A stretch of 64,000 bases of DNA from Dinghuibacter sp964544695 (GCA_964544695.1 CAZJDB010000250.1:70258-134257), one strand, 5' to 3'; shown: positions 44,028 to 53,880, counted from the stretch's first letter. Numbers and translations: made by a program. Notes: a model not told the origin generated them from the letters alone.

Positions 44028-45518
44028 ATGACTTCCCTCCTTAAGTCGGCGCTGTTCACAGCGTTAATAAGTTGCTGCCTGATGGGCGAAGCTCTCGCCC
44101 AGGAACCCGTCACCAAAAACGCCTCGCCCGAGGCAAGGGCGCTCTTGAAATTTTTTTACAGCATTTCAGGGGAATATATCCTTACCGGCCAGCATAATTT
44201 CCCAAACGTACAGGGGAAAAACACAGCCTTTGCTTCGCGTTATATCGGAAAAACCCCTGTCATCTACAGCACGGATTGGGGGTTTGCCTTTGGTGGCAGT
44301 TATGATTCTTACCTCGCGCGCCGGGATATCGTAAACGAGGCCATCGAACAATACAAACGCGGGGCGATCGTCACCATTTGCTGGCACGCCGTGCCTCCCA
44401 CCTCGGATGAACCCGTTACCTTTCAACCGGCACCCGGTGATGATTCCACGAAATTGCATAGTGTATCAGGGCACCTGCTGGACCAGCAATTCCAGGAAGT
44501 CCTGACCCCCGGAACGGAACTCTACCAGCATTGGTGCCGTCAGGTCGATACCATCGCCTTCTACCTGAAGAAGCTACAGGATGCCCACGTACCCATCATT
44601 TGGAGGCCCTACCACGAAATGAACGGAGAGTGGTTCTGGTGGGGAGGGCGCCAGGGGGAGTACAGCACCATCCGGTTATACCGCCAACTGTTCGACCGGC
44701 TGGTAAACGTGCACAAATTGAACAACCTTATCTGGATGTGGAATGTGGACAGGCCAAGCACCCCCGCCCGGAAGTTTTCCCATTTCTTCGTGGGAAGCGC
44801 CTACTTCGACATTGCTTCCCTGGATGTGTACGGGAGTGATTTCAAGCAAAGCTATTATGATAGCCTCCTCTTCCTGGCGGGAGGCAAGCCTGTTACCTTC
44901 GGAGAAGTAGGCAATCCTCCTTCTCCTGAAATCCTCAAACGCCAGCCCCGTTGGGCCTACTTTGTGATTTGGGCGACCATGGCGCGCTATACTACCCGGA
45001 AACAGTACGATCTGCTCAAATCCGACTCCAGGGTCCTTTTCCTGGAAGACACGGCCTATAGGATCGCTCGGGAAAACTCGGGACTCCCCTACGGTTTGAC
45101 GAGGCGAATACCCGATTATTCAGGCGAGTGGGTGCTCGATGAAGACCAAAGCAGCCTGGACGACCGCGGAACTGCCTTCCTCCCCGCCAGAATTGACGTC
45201 CGCCAAACGGAAGACAGTATCGATATCCTGCAGACAATCCCCTCCGAGTACGAGAAAAATACAATCCAGACCATTGCCCTTTCCCTGAACGGTGAGGAAC
45301 GGCCCTTTCCTTCTCCCTTCGGAGGCTCTCCCGGAAGCATCAGCGCCAGGCTCGGCCCTGCCACCGACACACTGACGATCATTTCCCGGATCAGGAACGC
45401 AAGAACCATCGAAACCTGGACCCTCCGGGAGGCGGGTCATTTGCTCGCCATTACTCAGGCCTCCGAAATGTTCGGGGGCAGGAGAACCATTATTTCTATA
45501 TACAAAAGAGTCTTCTAA
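44028..45518 (+). CDS. GH26 beta-mannanase-type hydrolase
   Basis: This 496-residue secreted enzyme has a signal peptide ending EALAQ. The GH26 barrel (about 35-345) carries the acid/base Glu197 in RPYHEMNGEWFWW and the nucleophile Glu293 in VTFGEVGNP, and other family residues such as ICWHAVPP and WMWNVDRP. The last 130 residues are beta-rich and not part of the catalytic domain. The enzyme would cut beta-1,4-mannan backbones outside the cell or in the periplasm. The acetamidase gene follows after one base, forming an operon with a surface protein. Confidence 0.93.
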   Translation: MTSLLKSALFTALISCCLMGEALAQEPVTKNASPEARALLKFFYSISGEYILTGQHNFPNVQGKNTAFASRYIGKTPVIYSTDWGFAFGGSYDSYLARRDIVNEAIEQYKRGAIVTICWHAVPPTSDEPVTFQPAPGDDSTKLHSVSGHLLDQQFQEVLTPGTELYQHWCRQVDTIAFYLKKLQDAHVPIIWRPYHEMNGEWFWWGGRQGEYSTIRLYRQLFDRLVNVHKLNNLIWMWNVDRPSTPARKFSHFFVGSAYFDIASLDVYGSDFKQSYYDSLLFLAGGKPVTFGEVGNPPSPEILKRQPRWAYFVIWATMARYTTRKQYDLLKSDSRVLFLEDTAYRIARENSGLPYGLTRRIPDYSGEWVLDEDQSSLDDRGTAFLPARIDVRQTEDSIDILQTIPSEYEKNTIQTIALSLNGEERPFPSPFGGSPGSISARLGPATDTLTIISRIRNARTIETWTLREAGHLLAITQASEMFGGRRTIISIYKRVF

Positions 45519-45519
45519 T

Positions 45520-46548
45520 ATGAAACGTTCCTTCCTTCTTGTGATAATTGCCTGCCTTACCGGCCTTATTTCGAAAGCCCAAAAGCAAGGCTCCTCCGAA
45601 AACCCATATTTCCTCGACGCCACCCCCACGACCGTGGCTTATGGATACTATTGGTCCGAGGCAGTTCCCGTGCTCCGGGTCCAATCAGGGGACTATGTCA
45701 GAGTGCACACCCTCCTTACCAACACCCCCGAACGCCTGGTAGAAGCAGGGCTTCCCGCGGACCAGGTGGAGCAGCAACTGAGGGACGTGCAAAGCGTCAA
45801 GAACCGTGGCCCCGGGGGCCACGTCCTCAATGGGCCCATCTACGTGGAAGGGGCCGAGCCGGGGGATGTCCTGGAGGTCCGCTTCGATTCCATCCAATTA
45901 GCTATACCTTATGGGTACAACGCCATCGGTCAAAATGGGTTTTTATCCGATGAGATCTTTGACCGGAAAATGCGCCTCGTTCCTCTTGATAAGGATAAAA
46001 TGATCGGTCACTTCGCAGACGGGATCGACATCCCCCTGCATCCCTTTTTCGGCAGCATCGGGGTCGCGCCCCCCAAGGAAGCGGGACGCTGGAACAGCGC
46101 GCCACCCTGGATCCACGCGGGGAACCTGGATAACAAGGAACTCGTCCAGGGAACGAGCCTGTTCATTCCCGTCCACGTGCGTGGCGCTCTCCTGGAAATC
46201 GGTGACGGGCACGCCGCCCAGGGAAACGGAGAAGTGGATATCACCGCCATCGAAACCTCTTTAATCGGAAAGTTACAGTTGATCGTGCACAAGGGCATGT
46301 CCGCCCCCTGGCCCTGGGCCGAAACCCCCACGCATATCATTACCATGGGCTGCGATCGGGACCTCAACGCCGCCACGCACATCGCCGTCAGGCAAATGAT
46401 CCGTTATTTGATGGAGGTAAAAAAGATGACCCAGTCGGATGCCTATATGTTGTGCAGTGTCGCGGTGGACGTAGACATTACCGAATTGGTGGATGGAAAT
46501 GTGGGGGTACATGCCATGCTCCCGAAGTCAATTTTCGTGAAACAATGA
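45520..46548 (+). CDS. Acetamidase/formamidase-family hydrolase, secreted
   Basis: This 342-residue protein has an N-terminal signal ending SKAQ. It has the FmdA/AmdA family features: VRVHTLLTNTPER, GPIYVEGAEPGDVLEVRFDSI, HPFFGSIGVAPPKEAGRW with NSAPPWIHAGNLDNKE, and DGHAAQGNGEVDITAIET. Family members hydrolyse short amides such as formamide or acetamide. The presence of a signal peptide and the GH26 gene one base upstream suggest an extracytoplasmic amide or N-acyl substrate. The stop overlaps the next gene by 4 nt (ATGA). Confidence 0.85.
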   Translation: MKRSFLLVIIACLTGLISKAQKQGSSENPYFLDATPTTVAYGYYWSEAVPVLRVQSGDYVRVHTLLTNTPERLVEAGLPADQVEQQLRDVQSVKNRGPGGHVLNGPIYVEGAEPGDVLEVRFDSIQLAIPYGYNAIGQNGFLSDEIFDRKMRLVPLDKDKMIGHFADGIDIPLHPFFGSIGVAPPKEAGRWNSAPPWIHAGNLDNKELVQGTSLFIPVHVRGALLEIGDGHAAQGNGEVDITAIETSLIGKLQLIVHKGMSAPWPWAETPTHIITMGCDRDLNAATHIAVRQMIRYLMEVKKMTQSDAYMLCSVAVDVDITELVDGNVGVHAMLPKSIFVKQ

Positions 46549-47795
46549 AACCTGCGCTTTGCTTCCTGATCCTTTTTTTCGCCGTCCGGTTGGACGCACA
46601 AGTGATTACCATAACGGGCACCGTCATCGACGCCTCTTCCGGGGAAACCCTGCCCTACGCAACCCTTAGTTGCCCGGCGAGAGGGGTGAACACCATGAGC
46701 AACGAAGCCGGTCAATTCATTTTCAAAATTCCCGCGGAAGGGAAAAAGGACAACATATTTATTTCTCACGTGGGGTTCGTCACCAGGGCGCTTTCCCTGG
46801 ATCAGGCCGCGACTCAGGGCATCGTAATAAAATTAGCGGAAAATCCCCGCCAAATGTCGGACGTGGTGGTCCAATACCGGGACCCGATGAAATTGCTCCA
46901 GGAGGCCATCGATCGAATTCCCCTCAACTACGCCACCAAACCTTACATCCTGGATGGGTTTTATCGTATGACTGTTCGAAACAACCAGCCCATCATAGAC
47001 ATTTCGGAGGCCGTCTTTTCGATTTACGGGTCCAGCTATTTGGACGAAGACAAAACTTTCAAGCTGATCAAGTCGAGGGTGGATAAGGATGAACCTGCAT
47101 TCAATGGAAAAAATATAAATTTCGGCAGGAGACCCCTTGGGATTATCGACATGGATTTTGTCGGCCGGTTGCACGGCATGGAGATCCTGGGAGACACTGG
47201 GATCCATAACCATCAATTCACCTTTGGGGGGTTGATCGATTATGAAGGCAGCCCGGCCTATCAAATCTTTTTCGATCAGAAAGACGGCCTGAAAAAGTCT
47301 CTGTACAAAGGGACGATCATTCTGGATGCCCGAACCCTGGCCTTCCTTTCCCTTACCCACACCATGAGCCCTAAGGGGCTGCCTTATTATTCTGAACGAC
47401 CGAATATAAAGCACACGCGGGAAGCGATTTTACCCTTACAATTTGATTATATCTACGACAGCACATGCATCTCCTACCGTCCATTCGGGGGAAAGTATTA
47501 TTTGAACCATGTCTACACTATTGCCAACCTTCATCTATTTTCGGATGAGGCAGGCATGGACTTCAATCCCTTGCGCTCGGAAACGGATTACCTCGTTACC
47601 AGGATCGATACGACAGACGTAAAACCTTTTCGGAAAAAGGAAATCCTGGATCGGAACAAATCAATAGAAAACCAGGGGACCCTGAACGCCGATTGGACGG
47701 ATGCTTTTTGGGAAAATTACAACCTGATCAAAGCAACGTATAATGTGGATTCTGCAAGGCAAGTCATGCAGCGTCACCAGGCGGTAAACAACTAA
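46545..47795 (+). CDS. Secreted protein with carboxypeptidase-like regulatory domain
   Basis: The ATG at 46545 overlaps the acetamidase stop as ATGA and gives 416 residues with a signal peptide ending RLDAQ; an upstream frame start at 46452 would lie inside the previous gene. Residues about 20-100 form the beta-sandwich common in SusC-type and related Bacteroidota proteins (ITITGTVIDASSGETLPYAT, SNEAGQFIFKIP). The rest is beta-rich without a recognised domain. It probably resides in the outer membrane or periplasm. Its stop overlaps the convergent methylase gene by 4 nt. Confidence 0.72.
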   Translation: MKPALCFLILFFAVRLDAQVITITGTVIDASSGETLPYATLSCPARGVNTMSNEAGQFIFKIPAEGKKDNIFISHVGFVTRALSLDQAATQGIVIKLAENPRQMSDVVVQYRDPMKLLQEAIDRIPLNYATKPYILDGFYRMTVRNNQPIIDISEAVFSIYGSSYLDEDKTFKLIKSRVDKDEPAFNGKNINFGRRPLGIIDMDFVGRLHGMEILGDTGIHNHQFTFGGLIDYEGSPAYQIFFDQKDGLKKSLYKGTIILDARTLAFLSLTHTMSPKGLPYYSERPNIKHTREAILPLQFDYIYDSTCISYRPFGGKYYLNHVYTIANLHLFSDEAGMDFNPLRSETDYLVTRIDTTDVKPFRKKEILDRNKSIENQGTLNADWTDAFWENYNLIKATYNVDSARQVMQRHQAVNN

Positions 47796-48625
47796 AAATT
47801 GTAGACCAACGCCTCGACGATCTTGCGCCGGTTCTCGATTTTAGCCCCCGAGTGATAAAAATGATCGCGCGTCTGCACATTGAAACGGCTCCAGAATTTA
47901 CCCACCATTTGGTTCTCTCTCCAATCATTGTGGTGCCAGGTGGACAATACGAATCGGGCTTTCGTTTCCCTCAACAGGTGGAACAACGAGGCCTCATCCT
48001 CCTCCGTCCAGGCATTATAATAATCCGCGTAGCGTCCATAATAGGGCGGGTCGCAATAGATTATATCTCCTTCTTCCGCCAGGGGAATGATTTGAGAAAA
48101 GGGCTGATTCAGGAAAACCCAATGGGGCTCCTGCTGTATAATGTTCGTTACCCTCGCCACCTGGTTGACGACCTTGCTGATATACCCCGGTGAAAAGCGG
48201 TCCGGCTTTTTGCAGAAAGGAATATTCCATTCGCCCCTCCGGTTGAACCGCATCATCCCGTTAAAGCCCGCCCTGGATAAAAACAGGAAGTCGAGCGGTG
48301 AGAAATCTTTGTTGAACCTGGACTTGACTACCCGGTAGTGCGCATACCCCTCACGGCTCAATTGGTCCCCTTCCTTTTCCAGATATTCCCTGACTATGGC
48401 AGGGGTGACCTTCCCATTTTGAATCTCCCGGTACAGGTTGATGATATGGGGATTTGAATCGCTCAGTAGGGCCTTCTCGAACCCAGAATTGAAGGCTACC
48501 ACGCCGGTGCCCAGAAAAGGATCGATCCAGCGTCCGCCTTTGTCCGGAAGGGTCTCAAGTATCCAGGGGACCAGCTTGGTTTTGATTCCCTGGCTCTTTA
48601 TCGGCGGTATGCATAGTTTCCCCAC
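47792..48625 (-). CDS. D12-class DNA adenine methyltransferase, orphan
   Basis: This 277-residue protein has the two signature motifs of Dam-type N6-adenine methylases: FxGxG as WIDPFLGTGVVAFN near the N-terminus, and DIIYCDPPYYGRYADYY later. A typical FLFLSRAGFNGMMRFNRRGEWN segment lies between them. No restriction gene adjoins, so it is an orphan methylase, perhaps for gene regulation or repair; the recognition site is unknown. The start is GTG 48625, five bases after a perfect -7 box. Confidence 0.9.
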   Translation of the reverse strand: MGKLCIPPIKSQGIKTKLVPWILETLPDKGGRWIDPFLGTGVVAFNSGFEKALLSDSNPHIINLYREIQNGKVTPAIVREYLEKEGDQLSREGYAHYRVVKSRFNKDFSPLDFLFLSRAGFNGMMRFNRRGEWNIPFCKKPDRFSPGYISKVVNQVARVTNIIQQEPHWVFLNQPFSQIIPLAEEGDIIYCDPPYYGRYADYYNAWTEEDEASLFHLLRETKARFVLSTWHHNDWRENQMVGKFWSRFNVQTRDHFYHSGAKIENRRKIVEALVYNF

Positions 48626-48630
48626 GGACC

Positions 48631-48638
48631 CAAAAATA
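48631..48638 (-). promoter_or_regulatory. Perfect -7 box TATTTTTG, 5 nt before the methylase GTG
   Basis: Read on the minus strand, TATTTTTG fits TAnnTTTG exactly and is followed by GGTCC and the GTG at 48625. The placement implies a leaderless mRNA that begins with GTG. Confidence 0.45.
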
Positions 48639-48712
48639 CCTATTTTTCAACGAGTTATAAAACAAATGGAGATTTCGGAGAAAAACCGTATCTTAGAATA
48701 AATCCGTATCCC

Positions 48713-48991
48713 ATGTTTCTACACCCTACTACAATTTGGCTCATCCTTTTTTCAATTTGGGCCGTTATTATCAGCTGCAATTTTTATGTTGGTTACGTTC
48801 AGGTACAGCTCTTCCATAGGGGCTTGCTCTCTGCTAAATGGAGCCTGGGATCCAGCATTTTGAAATCGGCCCTGGAATCAGCTACCGACCGCCGCGACAT
48901 AAAGATGATCCGCCGGGCAATGGTCGTCTTCCGCATTTCCACCGGCGCTTTCCTCAGCTTCATCCTGGGTATTGTCCTGATGGCCGTCTGA
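48713..48991 (+). CDS. Small membrane protein of unknown function
   Basis: This 92-residue protein has hydrophobic helices at both ends (LFSIWAVIISCNFYVGYVQV and VFRISTGAFLSFILGIVLMAV) and a basic middle part (ALESATDRRDIKMIRRA). I do not recognise a family. It lies between the methylase and the second S9 peptidase and shows normal codon use. The short spacing of 81 nt to the peptidase start leaves it unclear whether the two share a transcript. Confidence 0.55.
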   Translation: MFLHPTTIWLILFSIWAVIISCNFYVGYVQVQLFHRGLLSAKWSLGSSILKSALESATDRRDIKMIRRAMVVFRISTGAFLSFILGIVLMAV

Positions 48992-49072
48992 GCCTAAGGC
49001 AGCTACCGACCATCATTTTTCGAGGCTCCGTTGTGGATCAGCTTCTTATATTCGGAATACTATATTCCTGAT

Positions 49073-51631
49073 ATGAGAAAAATATGTTTTTGCCTTTTTG
49101 CGCTGCTTTCCCTCGCCGCCTCTGCCCAACTCACCCCCGCCACAAAAGCCAATTATTCGCTGGCTGCAAAGTTTGCTCCCGGTAAGTTGAGCAAAATGAT
49201 CTTTTCTACGACCGTGGAACCTCACTGGTTGAAGAAAAGCGATCGTTTTTGGTACACGTACCAAACCACCGAAGGCAAAAAATGGTACATCGTCGATCCT
49301 GCCAAGGCCGAAAAGAGACTCCTCTTCGATAACGCCGCCCTCGCCGCGGGGATCAGCAGGGTCGTCGGAGATCCCTTCGACGCCCAGCACCTGGGACTGG
49401 ACAGTTTGAAATTTATAGGTGACGAGAATACCATTCAATTCGAAGTGAAAAGCTCCATCGATGTGGAAGTCAAAGATACCACGGCCAAAAAAGGAGCTAC
49501 CGCGCCCAAACAAAAGAAGGTCTTCTATTTCGAATACAACCTGGACACCAAAGCCCTGACCGAGCTGAAGGACTTCAAAAAACCCAAACACAAGCCGGAC
49601 TGGGCCAGCATTTCCCCCGACAGCAGTACCATCGTATTCGGGCGCCGTTTCAACCTCTATTGGATGGACCGTGAGAACTACGCCAAAGCCCTTAAAAACG
49701 AAACCGACTCCACCATCGTCGAGCACGCACTCACCACCGATGGAGTAGAAGACTTCAGCTATCACGGGGATGGCCTCATGGGAGCCACGGGAGAAACCAA
49801 CATAGAAAAGGAAAAAAACAAGGATAAGAGAAAGGGGGCCTCTATTTACTGGAGCCCCGACTCAAAGCACTTCATCCTGGAACGCTCCGATGAACGGAAG
49901 GTAAACGAGTTGTGGGTCATTAATAGCTTGGCCAATCCCAGGCCGACCCTGGAAACGTACCGATACGAAATGCCCGGGGACAACAACGTTCCCATAGATC
50001 ACCTGGTGCTCTTCGATATGGCGGCCAAAACCCACACTGAGATCGAGACCGGAGCTTACAAGGATCAGACCCTGTCCGTTTGGTCCGCCCCCGCCCTGGC
50101 TTCGGAGCAGGACAACGACTACCGCGTTACCAAATGGCTCGGCACCAACGAGACCTTTTACTTCTCGCGAACCAGCCGTGACCTGAAAAGGATCGACCAG
50201 TGCATCGCCTACGTCTCCACTGCGAACGTAAAAACCCTGATCCACGAACAACTGAACACTTATGTGGAGGAGCGTCGCCTGGGCCTCGTGGGTGCCGGAA
50301 AAGAACTGGTCGAATGGAGCGAACGCGACGGCTGGGCACATTTTTACCTCTACGATAGTACTGGCAGGCTGGAAAACCAAATCACCAGCGGTCCCTTTCA
50401 CTGCGAGGACATCCTGGGCATCAACGATAAGACCCGTGTCCTGTACTTCACTGCCAATAACCGGGAACAAGGCGAAGATCCCTATTACCTTCACGCCTAC
50501 AGGGTCAACCTCGACGGAACGGGCCTCGCCCTGCTCGACCCCGGAGACTTCGATCACGCCATCCGGATCAATGACAACCGCGGGTACTTCGTGGACAATT
50601 TCTCCAGGGTGAACACCATACCCCGATCCACTCTCTATGCCAGCGACGGCCACAAAATCATGGACCTGGAAACCGCCGACCTGCGTGGCTTGTTTGCAGC
50701 CGGGTACAAATTCCCCGAGCCCTTCACCGTCAAAGCCGATGATGGCATCACCGACCTATATGGCGTCCTGTACAAACCCTTCGACTTCGACAGTTCCAAA
50801 AAATATCCCCTTATAGAATACGTCTACCCCGGCCCTCAAACCGAGTCCGTCAACAAATCCTTTGGTCGTTTCATGGACAAGACCGATCGCATGGCTCAAC
50901 TCGGCTTTATCGTCGTTACCGTTGGGAACAGGGGTGGAAATCCCGCGCGTAGCAAATGGTACCATAACTTTGGCTATGGGAACCTCCGCGACTACGGCCT
51001 GGCAGATAAAAAAGCTGCCGCCGAACAACTCGCGGACCGCTACCCCTTCATCGATATCGATAGGGTGGGGATACACGGCCATAGCGGAGGCGGCTTCATG
51101 AGCACCGCCGCCATCCTCGTCTACCCTGACTTCTTCAAGGTCGCCATCTCTTCATCCGGCAACCACGACAACGCCGTCTATAACCGTTGGTGGAGTGAGA
51201 AGCACAACGGCGTCAAGGAACTGATCAGTGAAAAGAACGACACCACTTTCCTCTATACGATCGAAAACAACCCCGACCTGGCGCATAACTTAAAGGGACA
51301 CCTCATGCTCTCCACAGGAGACATCGACGACAATGTCCACCCCGCGAACACCATCCGCGTCGCAAATGCACTCATCCGCGCGGACAAACGCTTCGACCTG
51401 GTTTTGCTGCCGGGGCAGCGTCATGGTTACGCGGACATGACCGAGTATTTCTTCTGGCGCCTTGCCGACTATTTCAGCCTTTACCTCCTCGGCGATACGA
51501 GCCCAAGGCCCGTGAACATCGAGCAAATGGACAGGGAGCTGGATCAAAGTGGGACCCACGGGAATTCGGGGTCCAACAGGAATAGCGGGAAACCGGGGGA
51601 AGAGGAGGAGGAATCAGCGGATATCCCTTAG
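49073..51631 (+). CDS. S9 prolyl oligopeptidase-family peptidase, long form
   Basis: The ATG at 49073 gives 852 residues with a signal peptide ending AASAQ; a TTG-type extension to 49031 is unlikely. The propeller region shows FWYTYQTTEGKKWYIVDP, a charged insert rich in Lys (EKEKNKDKRKGA) and YWSPDSKHFILERSD. The hydrolase domain has Ser in IHGHSGGGFMS at about residue 670, Asp in STGDIDDNVHPAN and His in GQRHGYADM. A tail of about 35 residues rich in Gly, Ser, Asn and Glu is extra. It shares the class of the S9 gene at 36.4 kb but is not a close copy. Confidence 0.92.
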   Translation: MRKICFCLFALLSLAASAQLTPATKANYSLAAKFAPGKLSKMIFSTTVEPHWLKKSDRFWYTYQTTEGKKWYIVDPAKAEKRLLFDNAALAAGISRVVGDPFDAQHLGLDSLKFIGDENTIQFEVKSSIDVEVKDTTAKKGATAPKQKKVFYFEYNLDTKALTELKDFKKPKHKPDWASISPDSSTIVFGRRFNLYWMDRENYAKALKNETDSTIVEHALTTDGVEDFSYHGDGLMGATGETNIEKEKNKDKRKGASIYWSPDSKHFILERSDERKVNELWVINSLANPRPTLETYRYEMPGDNNVPIDHLVLFDMAAKTHTEIETGAYKDQTLSVWSAPALASEQDNDYRVTKWLGTNETFYFSRTSRDLKRIDQCIAYVSTANVKTLIHEQLNTYVEERRLGLVGAGKELVEWSERDGWAHFYLYDSTGRLENQITSGPFHCEDILGINDKTRVLYFTANNREQGEDPYYLHAYRVNLDGTGLALLDPGDFDHAIRINDNRGYFVDNFSRVNTIPRSTLYASDGHKIMDLETADLRGLFAAGYKFPEPFTVKADDGITDLYGVLYKPFDFDSSKKYPLIEYVYPGPQTESVNKSFGRFMDKTDRMAQLGFIVVTVGNRGGNPARSKWYHNFGYGNLRDYGLADKKAAAEQLADRYPFIDIDRVGIHGHSGGGFMSTAAILVYPDFFKVAISSSGNHDNAVYNRWWSEKHNGVKELISEKNDTTFLYTIENNPDLAHNLKGHLMLSTGDIDDNVHPANTIRVANALIRADKRFDLVLLPGQRHGYADMTEYFFWRLADYFSLYLLGDTSPRPVNIEQMDRELDQSGTHGNSGSNRNSGKPGEEEEESADIP

Positions 51632-51632
51632 A

Positions 51633-52916
51633 TCATAACCGGCTTTTATAAATTTTCCCGGCCTTCATAACGAAGCAAACATTTTTCATCACTTTAATAT
51701 CCTGAATCGGATCCCCATCGACGGCGATAATGTCCGCCCACTTCCCTGCTGTTATGCTTCCGGTATTCCCGGTAATCCCGATCAGGTCAGCAGCGCTCAC
51801 GGTCGCTGCCTTAATGGCTTCCATGGGAGGCATGCCCGCCTCCACCATGTATTGAAACTCCATATAATTTTTACCGTGCGCGTAGACTCCCGCGTCCGTT
51901 CCGAAAGCGATCTTTACACCTGCCTTATAAGCCCTGCCGAAATTCTGCTGGATCTGTGTCCCGATTTCAATAGCCTTCCGGGCAATCACCGGTGGAAAAT
52001 ATCCCGGGATCTTTGCCGAATCGGCCACCGATTTTCCGGCAATGATGGTAGGCACCAGGTAGGTGCCGTATTTTTTCGCTAGTTCCATGTCCTCTTCGTT
52101 CATGAAGGTCCCATGCTCGATGGAGGTGACGCCGCCCAGGATCGCCCTGCGAATTCCCTCCGCACCATGCGCGTGGCACGCCACCCGCAATCCATAGTCC
52201 TTGGCCGTCTCCACCACTGCCTTGATCTCATCAATGGTAAATTCGGCTCCTGATCCGTTCGCGCTCAGGTCAAGCACGCCTCCAGTGGAAGCGATCTTGA
52301 TCACATCCGAGCCCCGCTTGATCTGTAACCGGACCGCCTTCACCAATTCATCGCGTCCATCCGCTACCCCATCGTCAGGGCCCATCTTGTGATTGAAGGC
52401 ATCATCCCTGAAACCGACAGAGCCATCCATATGGCCCCCGCTGGCGGAGATGGCCCTGCCCGCTGTAAAAATCCTGGGGCCTTCCACAAGGCCCTGTTCC
52501 ACCGCTTTGCGCAAGCTGATATTGACCCCCGAACCTCCGCAGTCGCGCACCGTCGTAAACCCTGCCATCAGTGTCCTTTTCGCGTATACGGATGCCCTGT
52601 AGGCAATATCGGCGTCCGTCAGGATAAACCCTTCGGCAATGACGTTTTTGCTGTATTGCGACTCCAGGTGGACGTGGCAATCGATCAAGCCCGGCATGAC
52701 CGTCTTATCCTTGAGCGAAATCACTGTATCACCGACTCCCCCGCCGACATACCCGCTCTGAACGTCCGCGATATTATTCCCTTCCACGATGATCGTCATC
52801 TGGCTTTTCACCGTTCCGGTGGTGACATCTATGAGTTTTCCGCATTGGATATATGTCTTCTGGGCCAGCACGGGTGCAGCGATCAGAAGCAGGCAGGCAA
52901 AGACAACCTTTCTCAT
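51633..52916 (-). CDS. Secreted metal-dependent amidohydrolase
   Basis: This 427-residue protein has a signal peptide ending VLAQ. Amidohydrolase motifs are GLIDCHVHLE (the metal HxH near residue 82), the carbamate-type Lys region SDVIKIASTGG, VACHAHGAEGI, SIEHGTFM and FGTDAGVYAHG. The pattern fits the imidazolonepropionase/Xaa-Pro dipeptidase-like group. Secretion suggests a peptide or an N-acyl compound as substrate. It converges with the S9 peptidase gene, with one base between the stop codons. Confidence 0.88.
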   Translation of the reverse strand: MRKVVFACLLLIAAPVLAQKTYIQCGKLIDVTTGTVKSQMTIIVEGNNIADVQSGYVGGGVGDTVISLKDKTVMPGLIDCHVHLESQYSKNVIAEGFILTDADIAYRASVYAKRTLMAGFTTVRDCGGSGVNISLRKAVEQGLVEGPRIFTAGRAISASGGHMDGSVGFRDDAFNHKMGPDDGVADGRDELVKAVRLQIKRGSDVIKIASTGGVLDLSANGSGAEFTIDEIKAVVETAKDYGLRVACHAHGAEGIRRAILGGVTSIEHGTFMNEEDMELAKKYGTYLVPTIIAGKSVADSAKIPGYFPPVIARKAIEIGTQIQQNFGRAYKAGVKIAFGTDAGVYAHGKNYMEFQYMVEAGMPPMEAIKAATVSAADLIGITGNTGSITAGKWADIIAVDGDPIQDIKVMKNVCFVMKAGKIYKSRL

Positions 52917-52925
52917 TCGTAATGG

Positions 52926-52958
52926 TTTGAGGCTGAAATTAAAGAAATCCTACCTTTA
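52926..52958 (+). promoter_or_regulatory. Promoter of the SPFH gene
   Basis: TTTG at 52926-52929 and TACCTTTA at 52951-52958 are 21 nt apart, a good fit to the Bacteroidota TTTG/TAnnTTTG promoter with one mismatch. The ATG at 52975 lies 16 nt after the -7 box. Confidence 0.6.
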
Positions 52959-52974
52959 ACCAAAACCATCTGAC

Positions 52975-53880
52975 ATGTTCCTGCTTATCCTTGGGATAAT
53001 CCTCGTGATTTTAGGGTTTGTATTCTCCCGCAGAACCGATAACCTGCATCGATACAATGTCGTGCTCCGTCTCGGGGGACTCTTTGTAGCCCTCATCGGT
53101 CTCTTTTCCGCCAGCCTCGTGCAGATCGGCGCAGGGGAAGTGGGGGTTAAAACCCTCTTTGGAAAGGTTCAGGACGATGTATTGGGAAGCGGATTGCACT
53201 TTGTCAACCCGCTGATGGAAGTGACAAAAATGGATATAAAGACCCAAAACTACACCATGAGCGGCGTTAAGGACGAGGGCGCCAAGGAGGGCGATGATGC
53301 GATCCGCGTACTCACTTCCGACGGGCTCGAAGTCGTCATCGACCTTACGGTATTATACAAGGTGCTTCCCGTCGATGCCCCCAAAATACTAAAGGAAACA
53401 GGTCTCGACTACACGGAAAAGATCGTCCGCCCTTTGTCCCGCACGAAGATCCGTGACAACGCTGTTTATTATGATGCCGTCTCCCTTTACTCCGTAAAAC
53501 GCGATGAATTCCAAAACCGGATATTCCAATCGATCACCGGGGAGTTCCAAAAGAGAGGACTCCTGCTAGAACAACTGCTCATTCGAAACATCTCCCTGCC
53601 CGATGCCGTCAAAACCAGTATCGAGCAAAAAATGACTGCCGAACAGGATGCGCAAAAAATGCAATACGTCCTCCAAAAAGAACAACAGGAAGCCCAACGC
53701 AAACGCGTAGAGGCCCAGGGCATAGCCGACTACCAGCATATCATCAGCGAAAGCCTGACCGACAAGCAACTGCAATATGAAAGCATTAAGGCGCAGCTTG
53801 AAATCGCCAAGTCCGCCAATACCAAGGTGATCATCATAGGTAAAGGTTCCGCTCCAGTTCTGCTGGACACGAAAAATTAG
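52975..53880 (+). CDS. SPFH/prohibitin-family membrane protein
   Basis: This 301-residue protein has two N-terminal hydrophobic segments (LLILGIILVILGFVFS and VLRLGGLFVALIGLFSASLV), then the band-7 domain starting VQIGAGEVGVKTLFGKVQDD. Conserved parts include GLHFVNPL, VLTSDGLEVVIDLTVLYKV and LIRNISLPDAVKTSIEQKM. A C-terminal coiled-coil with AEQDAQKMQYVLQKEQQEAQ follows. Prohibitins form membrane rings that scaffold membrane proteins and proteases. It has its own promoter and is followed by an unrelated promoter. Confidence 0.92.
   Translation: MFLLILGIILVILGFVFSRRTDNLHRYNVVLRLGGLFVALIGLFSASLVQIGAGEVGVKTLFGKVQDDVLGSGLHFVNPLMEVTKMDIKTQNYTMSGVKDEGAKEGDDAIRVLTSDGLEVVIDLTVLYKVLPVDAPKILKETGLDYTEKIVRPLSRTKIRDNAVYYDAVSLYSVKRDEFQNRIFQSITGEFQKRGLLLEQLLIRNISLPDAVKTSIEQKMTAEQDAQKMQYVLQKEQQEAQRKRVEAQGIADYQHIISESLTDKQLQYESIKAQLEIAKSANTKVIIIGKGSAPVLLDTKN

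Noticed and set aside
47792..48625. Restriction-modification system
   Set aside because: The adenine methylase stands alone; neither neighbour looks like a restriction enzyme.
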